From positions 98,946 to 138,082 of the forward strand of contig SMOI01000014.1 in NCBI GenBank assembly GCA_008000375.1: a stretch of 39,137 nucleotides of DNA, in the 5' to 3' direction. Position 1 is the first letter of the stretch, and every line of letters starts with the position of its first letter. This document shows positions 31,051 through 39,137 of the stretch, piece after piece. The notes beneath the pieces are model-generated. The model saw only the letters and a program-made list of their open reading frames with translations. It was not told the DNA's origin and did no database searches. The position numbers and the translations under genes are program-made. Origin of the DNA: Poteriospumella lacustris (Eukaryota; Sar; Chrysophyceae; Chromulinales; Dinobryaceae).

Positions 31051-32514
31051 CTATTCGCCTTCTTCCGTGATAGTGGCGGGGATCTCGACTTGAGCGTGAG
31101 GATGCGGCGCTTTGTCCTTGTGCTCGTCCTCATCCGCGTCAGGCCCTGAGAAAGTGAAGGCCGACGTAGACGACATCTTCTTCGCCATTAGAGCTGCACG
31201 ATCGATCGTCCGCTCTAATGTGGCCGCCTTTTGACGATCGCGTTGTTCTTGCGATGAGGCGACAGGGCGCGAGTCCAACGGAGCAGTCGTTGTTGGTGAT
31301 GACGGCGATCCTACAGGGCCAACGACGAGTCTAGATCGAAGCATTTCGTGAATATGCGATACTTTTCCATTGAGAGAGGCAATTTCCAGCCGCAATAACT
31401 CGATGGTCGAGGCCAATTCCGCCATTTCCGTTTGATCACTGGCGACACTCTGATTGGATCCTGGCGCAGCAGCTGAAGGATTGTTGGACAGACGGGGAGT
31501 GCCACCATTGTTTGAAGGAGTAATGGGTCGTAGTTGTACCGAAGCACGATCCGCAATGATTTTCTGACTCACGCCACGCTGCAGCGCGGCTGCATTGTTG
31601 GCAGCAACGACCTTGGCGGGTACAAACACTCGCGAGAACACGCCAATGAGCCCGTTCAACAAAATCAAGGCAGCGACCACCACATACAGCAACAACAGAA
31701 ATGCATACCCACGCGCACCGGAGTTCATGATGCCTTGTAGATAATCAAAGCCGTTGGTGTCGAGAAAACCCAATCGAAGGATCGTGATAAAACAATTGTT
31801 CAGGGTCGTACAATCGTTGCCGTATTTCGATCCTTCGATAAGCAAATCACTCTTTTCCACCCAGAAGATCACCGCAAACAAATACGAAATAAAGAAAAAT
31901 ATTGCCACAATCACGAGGCCACCCAAGGAATTCCCGCTGAAGAGCTCCCGGCCGATACGTTCCAAATACACGATCGCCCATGAAATGGCTTGTCGAACAC
32001 CGAACAACTGCCGAACGTCCATATTGATAAGAACTTCGCCTCCTCCATACAAATGAAAATAAGAAAAGAACCGGAACAAACGCAAGCATCGCAAAGCCGC
32101 TAGTCCTGGGCGAACAAACAACGTTGCCCATCCAAATGCCAGACAAGCCGCTTCAAATACAACGTCTGGTCCCAGCAAGGATACCACCAATAAAGGTCGC
32201 TTCACTTCCCCAATATCGTCCTCCGCGACTAAATGTCGGGCTTCTGTCAGTAAGACCAGGAGAAATAAGCCCGACGCAGCTGCCAAAAAGGCGATTTGCA
32301 AATCAAACACCACACCATCAGCACCAAAGCCAACCAAAATACTTTCACCTAAGGAAATTAGGAATGCAATAATCAAGAGAAAATTGTAGTATTTCGATCG
32401 GTGCAAACGAGAAAAAGCCGCTTCAGATATTAATTGGAGCGGTGTCGATTCCGGAATGGTTCTGGGCGATTCGGGCTTTGTGGGGATACGAATATGAAGA
32501 TCGTGACGCATCAT
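31051..32514 (-). CDS. Single-domain (six-helix) voltage-gated cation channel with coiled-coil tail
   Basis: 487 aa, single exon. The ATG at 32514 is followed directly by a second ATG. S1 about 43-63, S2 71-91, S3 108-130, S4 132-155 with gating Arg at 135, 142, 145 and 148, S5 196-219, pore loop about 235-258, S6 268-295. A cytosolic coiled coil lies at about 367-400 (EMAELASTIELLRLEIASL). The pore reads TLNNCFITILRLGFLDTNGFDYL in outline: T-x8-L-R-L, then acids D252 and D257. It has no K-channel G-[YF]-G, so a Na+- or Ca2+-permeable channel is more likely. One-domain channels of this kind assemble as tetramers. The C-terminal tail (about 400-487) is Ser/Ala-rich and disordered. It resembles protist members of the ion-transport superfamily, such as the EukCat and CatSper groups, but I cannot place it more precisely. 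Confidence 0.85.
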   Translation of the reverse strand: MMRHDLHIRIPTKPESPRTIPESTPLQLISEAAFSRLHRSKYYNFLLIIAFLISLGESILVGFGADGVVFDLQIAFLAAASGLFLLVLLTEARHLVAEDDIGEVKRPLLVVSLLGPDVVFEAACLAFGWATLFVRPGLAALRCLRLFRFFSYFHLYGGGEVLINMDVRQLFGVRQAISWAIVYLERIGRELFSGNSLGGLVIVAIFFFISYLFAVIFWVEKSDLLIEGSKYGNDCTTLNNCFITILRLGFLDTNGFDYLQGIMNSGARGYAFLLLLYVVVAALILLNGLIGVFSRVFVPAKVVAANNAAALQRGVSQKIIADRASVQLRPITPSNNGGTPRLSNNPSAAAPGSNQSVASDQTEMAELASTIELLRLEIASLNGKVSHIHEMLRSRLVVGPVGSPSSPTTTAPLDSRPVASSQEQRDRQKAATLERTIDRAALMAKKMSSTSAFTFSGPDADEDEHKDKAPHPHAQVEIPATITEEGE

Positions 32515-33045
32515 CGTTTACGATATTCAAAGATTCAAAGGATAAATGATAAAATCCGCATCAAATGTGTCCGTGTCGTCTACTCCGACGTATGGATACT
32601 GTCAATCTCCAGTTGAATCGTCTTCTTTTCAGCTTCAGGCCTCAGTCAGAGCTTTAATCGGGAGCGGTGAAACTGAAACTGCCAACACCTGTTCGCGGTG
32701 AGATGGATGGTCTGTTTGGGTGTATTTCACCTCCTATTTGTTGTTTACCACGCACCAAAGCTCGAAGTCGGGAAGGTATTTAGATCCTTCCGATCTCATA
32801 AATATATATACTTTCATCCATCGATTGGATCGGCGTATCTGTAGACTTTGTTAGACGTACAGCTGTACATAGTGACGTCGGGCTATTACCACGTCCCAAG
32901 GTCACCTGTCGAACAGAAAATGGAGATTATGGTGTTGTGCTCGTCTAAAGCTGTGAAGTGAAGGGTTTATTTGCGTTTGTTATACATATGATGGTGTCTA
33001 TACAATTAATACTTAATGGCAGGGTTAGCCTATGTGTGTAGATCC
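32515..33045. other. Intergenic region upstream of the channel gene
   Basis: It holds the channel promoter and the 3' end of the Ctf4 homologue. Seen: the initiator at 32540-32549, GTTTGGGTGTATTT at 32714-32727 (similar to the TTTGGG elements near the RAD18-like and Ctf4 genes) and an AT-rich TAAATATATATA run near 32800-32812. No gene is visible. Confidence 0.5.
32540..32549 (-). promoter_or_regulatory. Initiator-like element of the channel gene
   Basis: TCATTTATCC on the minus strand, with the inferred start at 32547, 33 nt before the ATG at 32514. No ATG intervenes. Confidence 0.45.
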
Positions 33046-36000
33046 CTACAGAATCTGCTTGCTGTTCAAGTGATGCTTGCGAGCATTCTGTGAAAAGGTA
33101 CTTTGGCGCTGTACAACAAACAAAGTCATTCGCACACCGGGTCAGTCACAATTCTCTACAGCATAAAGACCTACATGTCACGCGAGTTCAGCACTTACAT
33201 TTAGCTTCTTGGGCGAAGGCGATTCGAGGTTCTCCAGCACCGACGCGGTGCGCTTTTGTGGTGTCTGGCCGGTCTTATTCACGGCGAAGGGATTCAACGG
33301 CTTGGCTGCGGTGTCCGCTTTCTTCACCTCGACTACATCTTGGGAGTAGGTATCCGGCGAAACAACCTTCTTCAAGGCCTCCGTCGCGGAAGACGATGGG
33401 GCAGGTTGTTTGTACTGTTGCTTCAAGCTCGCTTTTCGACTCAAAACACCACCCGTGGGCGAATCTTGCTCGGGGACGTCTTGGTAGCTGTCATACCCCA
33501 ATGAGCCATGCACGGTACCATACTGTGATTGCGAGGCATCGTATCCGGCAACACTGCCAACCGCAGCCTGTTGAACTTGCTGCTGATACAATTCCAACGC
33601 TTGGCGATGCTGCAACATGCCATCCAAGGCTTCCGCAACTTGTGCACGACCAAAATGATTGGCGACCTTGATACCCGCCATCAATGACTTGGTCGTCTTC
33701 AATCGCAGTCCCAAGGACAGCGCCAAGGCAATTTGCTGGGTCGAACATGCGTCTTGGAATGCAGCCAACACCAGCTTGTCGCTCGCCAATTGTTGAGTTT
33801 CCAGTGTCGCTTCCAGGGTTTGCAGTTCTTCCATACGCTCGGGCTTGCCCATCACTTCACTGATTTCGTGCGACAAGTGATCCGTCTTCATCTTTTCCCA
33901 CAGCAGACCATGCATCTTTTCTTTGGCGGCTTCATTGAAATCGGTTCCATCTTTGTTGGTGGCAATCGCAATGCGCAAGCCCTTCGTGGACACCACTGGC
34001 TGCGGGTAGATCGCGGGTTTGCTCTCCCCGTTCAACTGGACATACACCAACTTGCCATTTCTCACCATGATAGGCCAGTAGCGGTGATCAATCGTCTTAC
34101 GCACATGCATGATGTTGAAAACCGGTGTCCATTGGAAGCCCGCCGAATGCATCAAGCTGGACATGATGCCATGGGAATCCAAGGCCACCACCGCCGAGTT
34201 ATCGACATCAAAGCCGACCCACTCCAGTGTAGCCTTACGCGACAACGGAACAGGAATACTGCGTAACATCTGCTGCAGGGAGCAGCCTTGTCTCCAATCG
34301 ATACGGAATAGATGCAAGGCCATGTTGAAACTGCCATCGAAGGGTACACCCGCATGGAAGATTACCGCCAACGTCTCATTCAAGGCGACCATGCTAACGA
34401 CCGGTCCAGGAAGACTCATCACTGCCACTTCCAACCCGGTAGAAGAGTAAATTCGCAACCATCGCCGAGATGTCGCCGCGGCAACGAATCCATCACCCAC
34501 CGCCAAGGCTTGCACCTCTTCGCCTTCGGATAAGACGACGTTGAAGTTCTCATTCACTCCTTCCAAATGGTGGGAACCTGAGAAAGCGTGATAGAACAAC
34601 GTCGATCCCTTGTGATTTCTCAATGGATTTGGATGCTCCAAGTCCAAGAGTGGGTCACGGAACTCATCCTTTGGAGGCTCATCTGCCGCCGTGGCGAAGG
34701 CAGCACCATGATAGCCCAAGGCGCCCATACTGAATCCGTGACGATCAGGAAAAGCCTCGTTGCGGTTACCCCGGCTAGCATCGGTGAAGCGGATTTCCAC
34801 ACGATTTTCCAAGGCCTCCTCACGAAGAGTGATATTGCCAACCGAATTCCACACCAAATAGCGACGGTTCTTCTCGTCCGGGCGGGTACACGATGGTTGG
34901 AACGCCGGCTGAAGACTTGCTGCCACAGCCGAGGCCAACGCCCCAGATTCCTCCAGGGCTTTCGCGATATCCAAAATATCACCCGAAAACTTCTTACGAG
35001 GTGCGACCTTGTCGACAATCATTGAATCGTCGTCGAAATCGTCGTCGTTGTCGAGATCATCATCTTCCCGAAGCATTTCTTGGCGTAATTCCTTCGCGCT
35101 GGTTTCAGCGGCCTCTTCCGCGAACAAATCTTTCACCGCTTTAGGAGCTTCATTGGCAGAGAACAAGGACACACGCTTCGTCGTCGCCGCAGGTGCGACA
35201 ACCGGTGTAGGTTCAAGGAGGAAACCATCGTCATCGTCGTCGTCCTTCGCATCTGCTGCCTTCTGTAGTCGCTTACGTTTGTCTTTGCCGCCAACTTCCT
35301 GGAACTCTTCATCATCAGAGTTCACATCAACCGCGGAAGCCTTCAAAGGTGTCGATGATGACGCGGGCACAGTTGCTGCGGCAGCACCCGCAGCATTCTC
35401 CAGCGCCATCAACGCATCGTCGGAAATGTCCATCGCTTCCGACGCGTCCAAACCCGCAGATGCAACGACCGCAGGGGTAGCTGGGTGTCCCTCTGAGGAA
35501 GGAACAACATCGTCGAGCTTAGAAAAGGTGTTGTGCAACAACACCAAGTAGTTATCCGTCGCAAGGCGACCCCACTGCAAGTCGCGCAGATGCGCCTCAC
35601 TGTTGAAGCTCTTAATCGGGACCGACTTCGAAGGATCACTGCTGTCCACCTTCCAAACCACCACATGACCTTGGACATCAGCTGAGACGATAAAAGCGCC
35701 GTTGGGGGATACACGAACAATATTCACATCGGATTCGTGATGTGATAAAGCTGAGGATCGGTCGCCGACCAAAGGGGACTCCTTCCAGGATGTACCTCCC
35801 AGACGGCTCAACACATTAATGGCACCGGACTTTCCAGGTACCAATAAATACGGCTGACCAGCAGAGGTAACCCAGGACATAGAAAAGCCACACGAACTTG
35901 CACCTCTGGCTACCTCCTTCGAGACCAAACCCTTGAACTGACCACTCTCTGTTTCATGCTTCATTGTCGTGGGGTTCACATCGTGGACCACCAAATGACC

Positions 36001-36520
36001 ATCAAGATCCATGATCGCTACATGAGCATTGTTGGCACTGACACTTACTGCACGCACGCCAACGTTGTGAGTATCGATGGTATCCACCTTTTCCGATGTG
36101 CGCGTGGAGAAGACGTTCACATTCGGATCCTCAGAGCTCACAATACTGTACCGCGAAGGCATTAAATGAATATCAAGATGCTCAGGATGTCATAAATATT
36201 TCTTACATGAAGCTGGAGTCACTGGAGAAGGACACATCTCGTACGGGTAACGCGGTGCGGCACAAATTGGAGCCCGCCTCATAGATATTCGGAAAACGGC
36301 GAAGAGTTACTCCACTGTCACCACCAAAAGCTGCAAATTGGTTGTCCGCGGAGACCATAATGTGAGATAGTTGAAAATCCACATTTAAATCCACAGTTTC
36401 TTTGTCATTGATCGAAAAATCGATCTTGTGCAAATAGTTGTCGCTATCTCCATAACACCATTGCTGGTTGGAGGCATCCCAAAACAGCGAAAAAGGATAA
36501 GACGCACCCAACTGATCCAT
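33046..36520 (-). CDS. WDHD1: WDHD1/AND-1/Ctf4 homologue, replisome adaptor
   Basis: Three exons: 36520-36207, 36145-33199 and 33108-33046; 1,107 aa. Residues 1 to about 320 form WD40 blades (for example AHVAIMDLDGHLVVHDV). An acidic linker follows at about 330-490 (DDDDDDGFLLEP, LDNDDDFDDD). A SepB beta-propeller domain lies at about 510-850, recognised from YLVWNSVGNI, LPGPVVSMVAL, SIPVPLSRKATLEWVGF and FQWTPVFN, which match human WDHD1 segments. A helical domain lies at about 850-980. Ctf4 trimers link the CMG helicase to DNA polymerase alpha and other replisome partners in the nucleus. The C-terminal HMG box of animal AND-1 is absent, as in yeast Ctf4. The tail is disordered, and the last 20 residues (RQSTFSQNARK...) come from a small 3' exon. 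ATG 36520 is the first AUG after the initiator. Confidence 0.88.
33109..33198 (-). other. Intron 2 of the Ctf4 homologue (90 bp)
   Basis: Donor CTAAAT|GTAAGT (strong) and acceptor TTGTTTGTTGTACAG|CGC on the minus strand, phase 0. Without splicing the protein ends six residues after the donor (VSAELA). Splicing gives a 63-nt last exon ending in TAG at 33046-33048. Confidence 0.7.
36146..36206 (-). other. Intron 1 of the Ctf4 homologue (61 bp)
   Basis: Donor AGCTTCAT|GTAAGA and acceptor CGCGGTACAG|TATTGTG on the minus strand, phase 2. It joins ...SSDSSF to IIVSSEDPNVNVF..., restoring a WD40 blade. Both flanking frames close with stops if it is not removed. Confidence 0.8.
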
Positions 36521-36529
36521 GGTCGCTAC

Positions 36530-36545
36530 AATGCAGCAAATGAGC
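36530..36545 (-). promoter_or_regulatory. Oomycete-type core promoter (Inr plus flanking region) of the Ctf4 homologue
   Basis: GCTCATTTGCTGCATT on the minus strand matches the oomycete consensus GCTCATTY..CAWTTT well, including the CATT that follows the initiator. The inferred start is A 36541, 21 nt before the ATG at 36520. Confidence 0.55.
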
Positions 36546-36666
36546 TTTATCTCGAATAAGTGGAATGCCAACCTCCTCGTTGTCCTTTGTTCGGTCGCGT
36601 ATTTTATCAACAACAGGGCAAGCAGAGAAGCAGAGTGCGCCAGCACAATCCGAATCATCAATCCGT

Positions 36667-36680
36667 GTTCAAATTTGAAC
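36667..36680. repeat. Perfect 14-bp palindrome GTTCAAATTTGAAC
   Basis: A self-complementary site about 147-160 bp upstream of the Ctf4 ATG. It is the right size for a dimeric transcription-factor site. No known factor is assigned. Confidence 0.45.
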
Positions 36681-36684
36681 GACT

Positions 36685-36741
36685 CCCAAACTCCCAAAAC
36701 TCTGCGAACTCTGGGAAGAACTGAGTGTTTGGGTGTTTGGG
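36685..36741. promoter_or_regulatory. Imperfect inverted pair of TTTGGG elements upstream of the Ctf4 homologue
   Basis: The minus strand of 36685-36700 reads GTTTTGGGAGTTTGGG; the plus strand of 36727-36741 reads GTTTGGGTGTTTGGG. The two arms could pair at 13 of 15 positions around a 27-nt loop. The first arm differs at one position from the element at 25554-25569. Confidence 0.35.
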
Positions 36742-37382
36742 ACTCTGGGAGTAAAATAGAGGAAGTTGCTGTGCATGTACACTCGGGCGTAACAACTCGG
36801 AGGTGAGAGGTGAGGGGGAAATGTAGAGGCGCTGATCAGGATGCATTTGAAGTTTGCCAATGTATGCACTACACATGTAGCAGTGGATCGTTTGTATTCT
36901 GCGGTCGGCCCTTCCTGAAAAAAGTTCAACAATGCCTATCGATGCAACTCGACACTACATCAATACCAGTGTATCTCCAGTAAATTCTCTCTGCACACAC
37001 TTCGTCTGCGAGAATAGCTTTAGATAGCTTCGCCGACATGGTGTTTGTCTGCTGCACTCATCTCTTCCACATGCTTCTCTCAACCACCAACGCAAACTCA
37101 ACATGGAAGAGCTATTTACAAGCAGCGGTGGATCAGTTACCGTCTTATCACCAAGAGAATTACTACAACAGACTGCATTTACAGTGTACTCCTCGACATA
37201 GGGTTTCATCAATGCCCCAAGCGACAAGACAGAAGCCATCTGTCTGTCATCCGATTCGTTCAGATTCTCCTTTGCACATCATATCCAATTTTGTCAACAG
37301 CACATGACATATTTATCGCTGCATGCGATACACACGATTGGGCTGCAGTATACTGTACCATTTTATGGACCAGTCACGAGGA

Positions 37383-39137
37383 CTAAGCATCCAACGCGGC
37401 ATCGCTGCAGAAGTGACCTCCCCACGCACATCGGTAGCCTCCCTCCACCTTCAGCCATTCGAACCCCATGCAACAAAGACCCATCTTCTTCAGCTTCTCC
37501 TGCTTGCGTTGCTCCTCCGCGGTCTTCTCTTCTTCCATTTGCCGAAGAATCGCTCGCACCTTCACCAACAACCCCGGCAGCTGTTTCTGCAACGCCAACG
37601 TCACCTGTGCCAACGACACGCCACTGTCGCTGCCGCCGTTCTTCGACCACACGAGATCCAGCACTTGGGATGGCAGCGACCCGGAGGACAGGAAGCTGTT
37701 CATCTGTTGAATTGTGTAACCTAGTTCAGCGCACGCTTCCTCAAGCAGCGCGACGAGGTGGTCTAGGTTCGATGCATCGCCGGAGGATTGGCCGGCGGGA
37801 AGGTCATCCGGATCCAACGCCTTGTACTTGAACTGTGTCTTCTTACGTCGCTTGGCGGCTGGCTGCAGATCGGCGTCTGTCTCGGAATGTAGTCGCGGTT
37901 GTGAAGAGGAGGAGAGTGTCTGCGAGGGTGAGTCACCTGACATGTTGCGCGCGTCATGCATCTCCACATCCATGTCTGGATCTCGCTCCTCGACGGCTGC
38001 GGTCACGTCTGATGGTGGCGCAGGAACTGAATACTCAGGGACAGCTGATACTGATCTGTTGGTGTTTCGGTTCGGCTGATCGGACGCTGCACCGTTCGCA
38101 TGACCAATTGGTGCCAGTGTGTCGGCTTGAGCCGGATCGGCCTGCTGGAAGCCTGCGCTTCCACTGGGATCGGCGTAGTTGCGTCGCATCAGCCCAGACA
38201 CGTCCATGGCGCGGTGACCAAGGTTGGCAGCGATCGCCCGACGAGACTTGAGCAACGGCCCCACCGCCAACTGCACATCGCTCACCGTGTACGGCGGCAG
38301 CGTCTCACCAGCGCCAGGCAGCACGTTCATCGAGGCCTTCGACGAGGAAGCCAATTGACCGGTTCGTGCCTCCGTCGCCAGTCGCTCCGCCCGGTGACTG
38401 TACAGCTGCGGCAACACGCTCTCGTACACATCTCGCGCCGACGCCCACGATGGCAGCGACTCCAACTCCAAGAAGCACTGGTACACCGCCTCGATGGCAT
38501 CGGCGGTCAGTGTCTTGTTGTCCCGATGTACCCCCGCCACCGTCGCATCGCGAGCTTGCGCAGCCGTCCAGGACGGAAACGAGATGCGATGTTTGTCGAA
38601 CCGCGAGCTCAACCCCGCGTTCACTGTGAACAACATGTCCAAGTCCTTCTCATAGCCCGCCAGAATGATCACCAGGTTGCCCTTGAACTCCGGCTTCGTG
38701 ATGTTGTCCAGCAAGGTCTGCACCGCATCCGAGGCGAACGACCCCGCCGACGGTACCAACGAATACGCCTCGTCGATGAACAAGATGCCACCGCGGGCCT
38801 CTTCCATCTTCGCCGTCACCAGCTGCGCCGTCTGGCCGACGTACTGACCCATCATCGTCTTCGCCGTCGTCTCTACCACGCGATCGGTCGGGAGCAGCTC
38901 CAAGTGATAGAACAACTGACCGAACTTCCGCGCGGCGGTGGTTTTGCCGGTACCGGGTGGGCCTGTGAAGATCATGTGCGCGTCGGCGACGATCTCGCCT
39001 GGAGCCTTGCCCTCGCGCTTCTTCTCGAGCATCGTCGCCTCCAGCCGGTGGATGTAGGCCAAGATGTGGTCCATGTTCTGCATCGTCGCGAAGCCCTCTT
39101 TCGCCTTCGCCACCGACGTCTCCTCCGTGACGAAGTC
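37383..39137 (-). CDS. CbxX/SpoVK-like AAA+ ATPase, C-terminal part (5' truncated by window)
   Basis: The frame is open at the window edge (D-F-V-T-E-E-T...) and ends with TAG at 37383-37385; 584 codons are visible. The GTG at 39113 is not a credible start. AAA+ motifs: Walker A GPPGTGKT (about 38935-38960), G-Q-Y-V-G-Q-T-A pore-loop region, Walker B ILFIDEAY (about 38770-38795), sensor-1 region VIILAGYE, and arginine-finger motif NAGLSSRF. A disordered segment with a basic NLS-like KRRKK (about 37840-37855) and a helical region follow. The conserved-looking tail GLCCMGFEWLKVEGGYRCAW and HFCSDAAL resembles the CPAGFEW..GGYRCAGGSHFVSD end I recall from fungal multi-AAA CbxX proteins. Those usually have two or three AAA modules, so more modules probably lie outside the window. 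Substrate unknown. Confidence 0.85.
   Translation of the reverse strand, partial: DFVTEETSVAKAKEGFATMQNMDHILAYIHRLEATMLEKKREGKAPGEIVADAHMIFTGPPGTGKTTAARKFGQLFYHLELLPTDRVVETTAKTMMGQYVGQTAQLVTAKMEEARGGILFIDEAYSLVPSAGSFASDAVQTLLDNITKPEFKGNLVIILAGYEKDLDMLFTVNAGLSSRFDKHRISFPSWTAAQARDATVAGVHRDNKTLTADAIEAVYQCFLELESLPSWASARDVYESVLPQLYSHRAERLATEARTGQLASSSKASMNVLPGAGETLPPYTVSDVQLAVGPLLKSRRAIAANLGHRAMDVSGLMRRNYADPSGSAGFQQADPAQADTLAPIGHANGAASDQPNRNTNRSVSAVPEYSVPAPPSDVTAAVEERDPDMDVEMHDARNMSGDSPSQTLSSSSQPRLHSETDADLQPAAKRRKKTQFKYKALDPDDLPAGQSSGDASNLDHLVALLEEACAELGYTIQQMNSFLSSGSLPSQVLDLVWSKNGGSDSGVSLAQVTLALQKQLPGLLVKVRAILRQMEEEKTAEEQRKQEKLKKMGLCCMGFEWLKVEGGYRCAWGGHFCSDAALDA

Larger units (their letters stand above)
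36521..37382. other. Intergenic region upstream of the Ctf4 homologue
   Basis: About 860 bp. Seen: initiator (36530-36545), a 14-bp palindrome (36667-36680), TTTGGG elements forming an imperfect inverted repeat (36685-36741), and a direct repeat ACTCTGGGA at 36708-36716 and 36742-36750. The part from 36780 to 37382, next to the 3' end of the AAA+ gene, shows overlapping short frames on both strands but no convincing gene. Confidence 0.5.

Noticed and set aside
25546-32649. Shared 10-mer CCTCAGTCAG upstream of the RAD18-like and channel genes (25546 and 32640)
   Set aside because: Several shared 10-mers are expected by chance in this amount of spacer DNA.
37038-37386. Overlapping short plus-strand frames (about 89 and 113 codons) upstream of the Ctf4 gene
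   Set aside because: There is no domain, the competing frames have similar quality, and no initiator is near. I treat the stretch as spacer.
39111-39113. Start of the AAA+ protein at 39113
   Set aside because: The codon is GTG and the frame continues to the window edge. The AAA+ fold also needs upstream sequence.
1-39137. Operon, CRISPR array, tRNA or rRNA genes
   Set aside because: I found no repeat-spacer pattern, no tRNA-like arms in the spacers, and no rRNA-like sequence. Introns and domains show eukaryotic nuclear DNA.

Overview
The window is nuclear DNA of a protist, most likely an oomycete or a close stramenopile relative. The evidence is eukaryotic gene structure (short GT..AG introns of 61-90 bp with phase-consistent joins), eukaryote-only proteins (a RAD18-like ligase, a WDHD1/Ctf4 homologue, a six-helix voltage-gated channel, IQ and PH domains), a giant surface protein built from repeats of a type I associate with stramenopile giant proteins, and TCATTY initiator elements 16-69 nt upstream of four start codons, as in oomycete core promoters. 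The assignment to oomycetes is an inference and the species is unknown. Base composition looks near 50 % GC. Genes are dense, with gaps of about 0.4-1 kb. I saw no rRNA, tRNA, transposon or CRISPR array.

Layout. Positions 1-19812 (+) are one uninterrupted reading frame of at least 6,603 codons, entering from outside the window. It has an ectodomain of about 23 beta-type repeats and about 10 IPT/TIG domains, a Cys-rich GCC2/GCC3 region, a membrane-proximal domain, about 9-10 membrane helices, and a charged cytosolic tail with repeated W-L-x-x-A-R helices and a coiled coil. Next on the same strand (20783-22177) is a four-helix membrane protein that resembles Orai calcium channels and carries a C-terminal PH domain. 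Everything from 22720 to the end lies on the minus strand: a RAD18-like RING/SAP protein with added WW-like and RanBP2 fingers (22720-25342, one intron); a 1,532-aa IQ / RS-rich / C2H2 protein of unknown role (25812-30638, three introns); a single-domain voltage-gated cation channel with a coiled-coil tail (31051-32514); a WDHD1/AND-1/Ctf4 replication factor (33046-36520, two introns); and the last AAA+ module and tail of a CbxX/SpoVK-like ATPase (37383 to the window end, 5' part missing).

How the genes relate. There is no operon. RAD18 and Ctf4 both act at replication forks, and both have a GTTTTGGG-R-GTTTGGG element about 165-230 bp upstream of their start codons. The giant receptor-like protein, the Orai-like PH protein and the voltage-gated channel are all membrane proteins that could serve Ca2+ or surface signalling, but their proximity alone proves nothing. 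The points most worth a second look are the Orai-PH fusion, the giant protein and its tail repeats, a possible 96-nt in-frame intron inside it, the altered RAD18 architecture, and the shared promoter elements.
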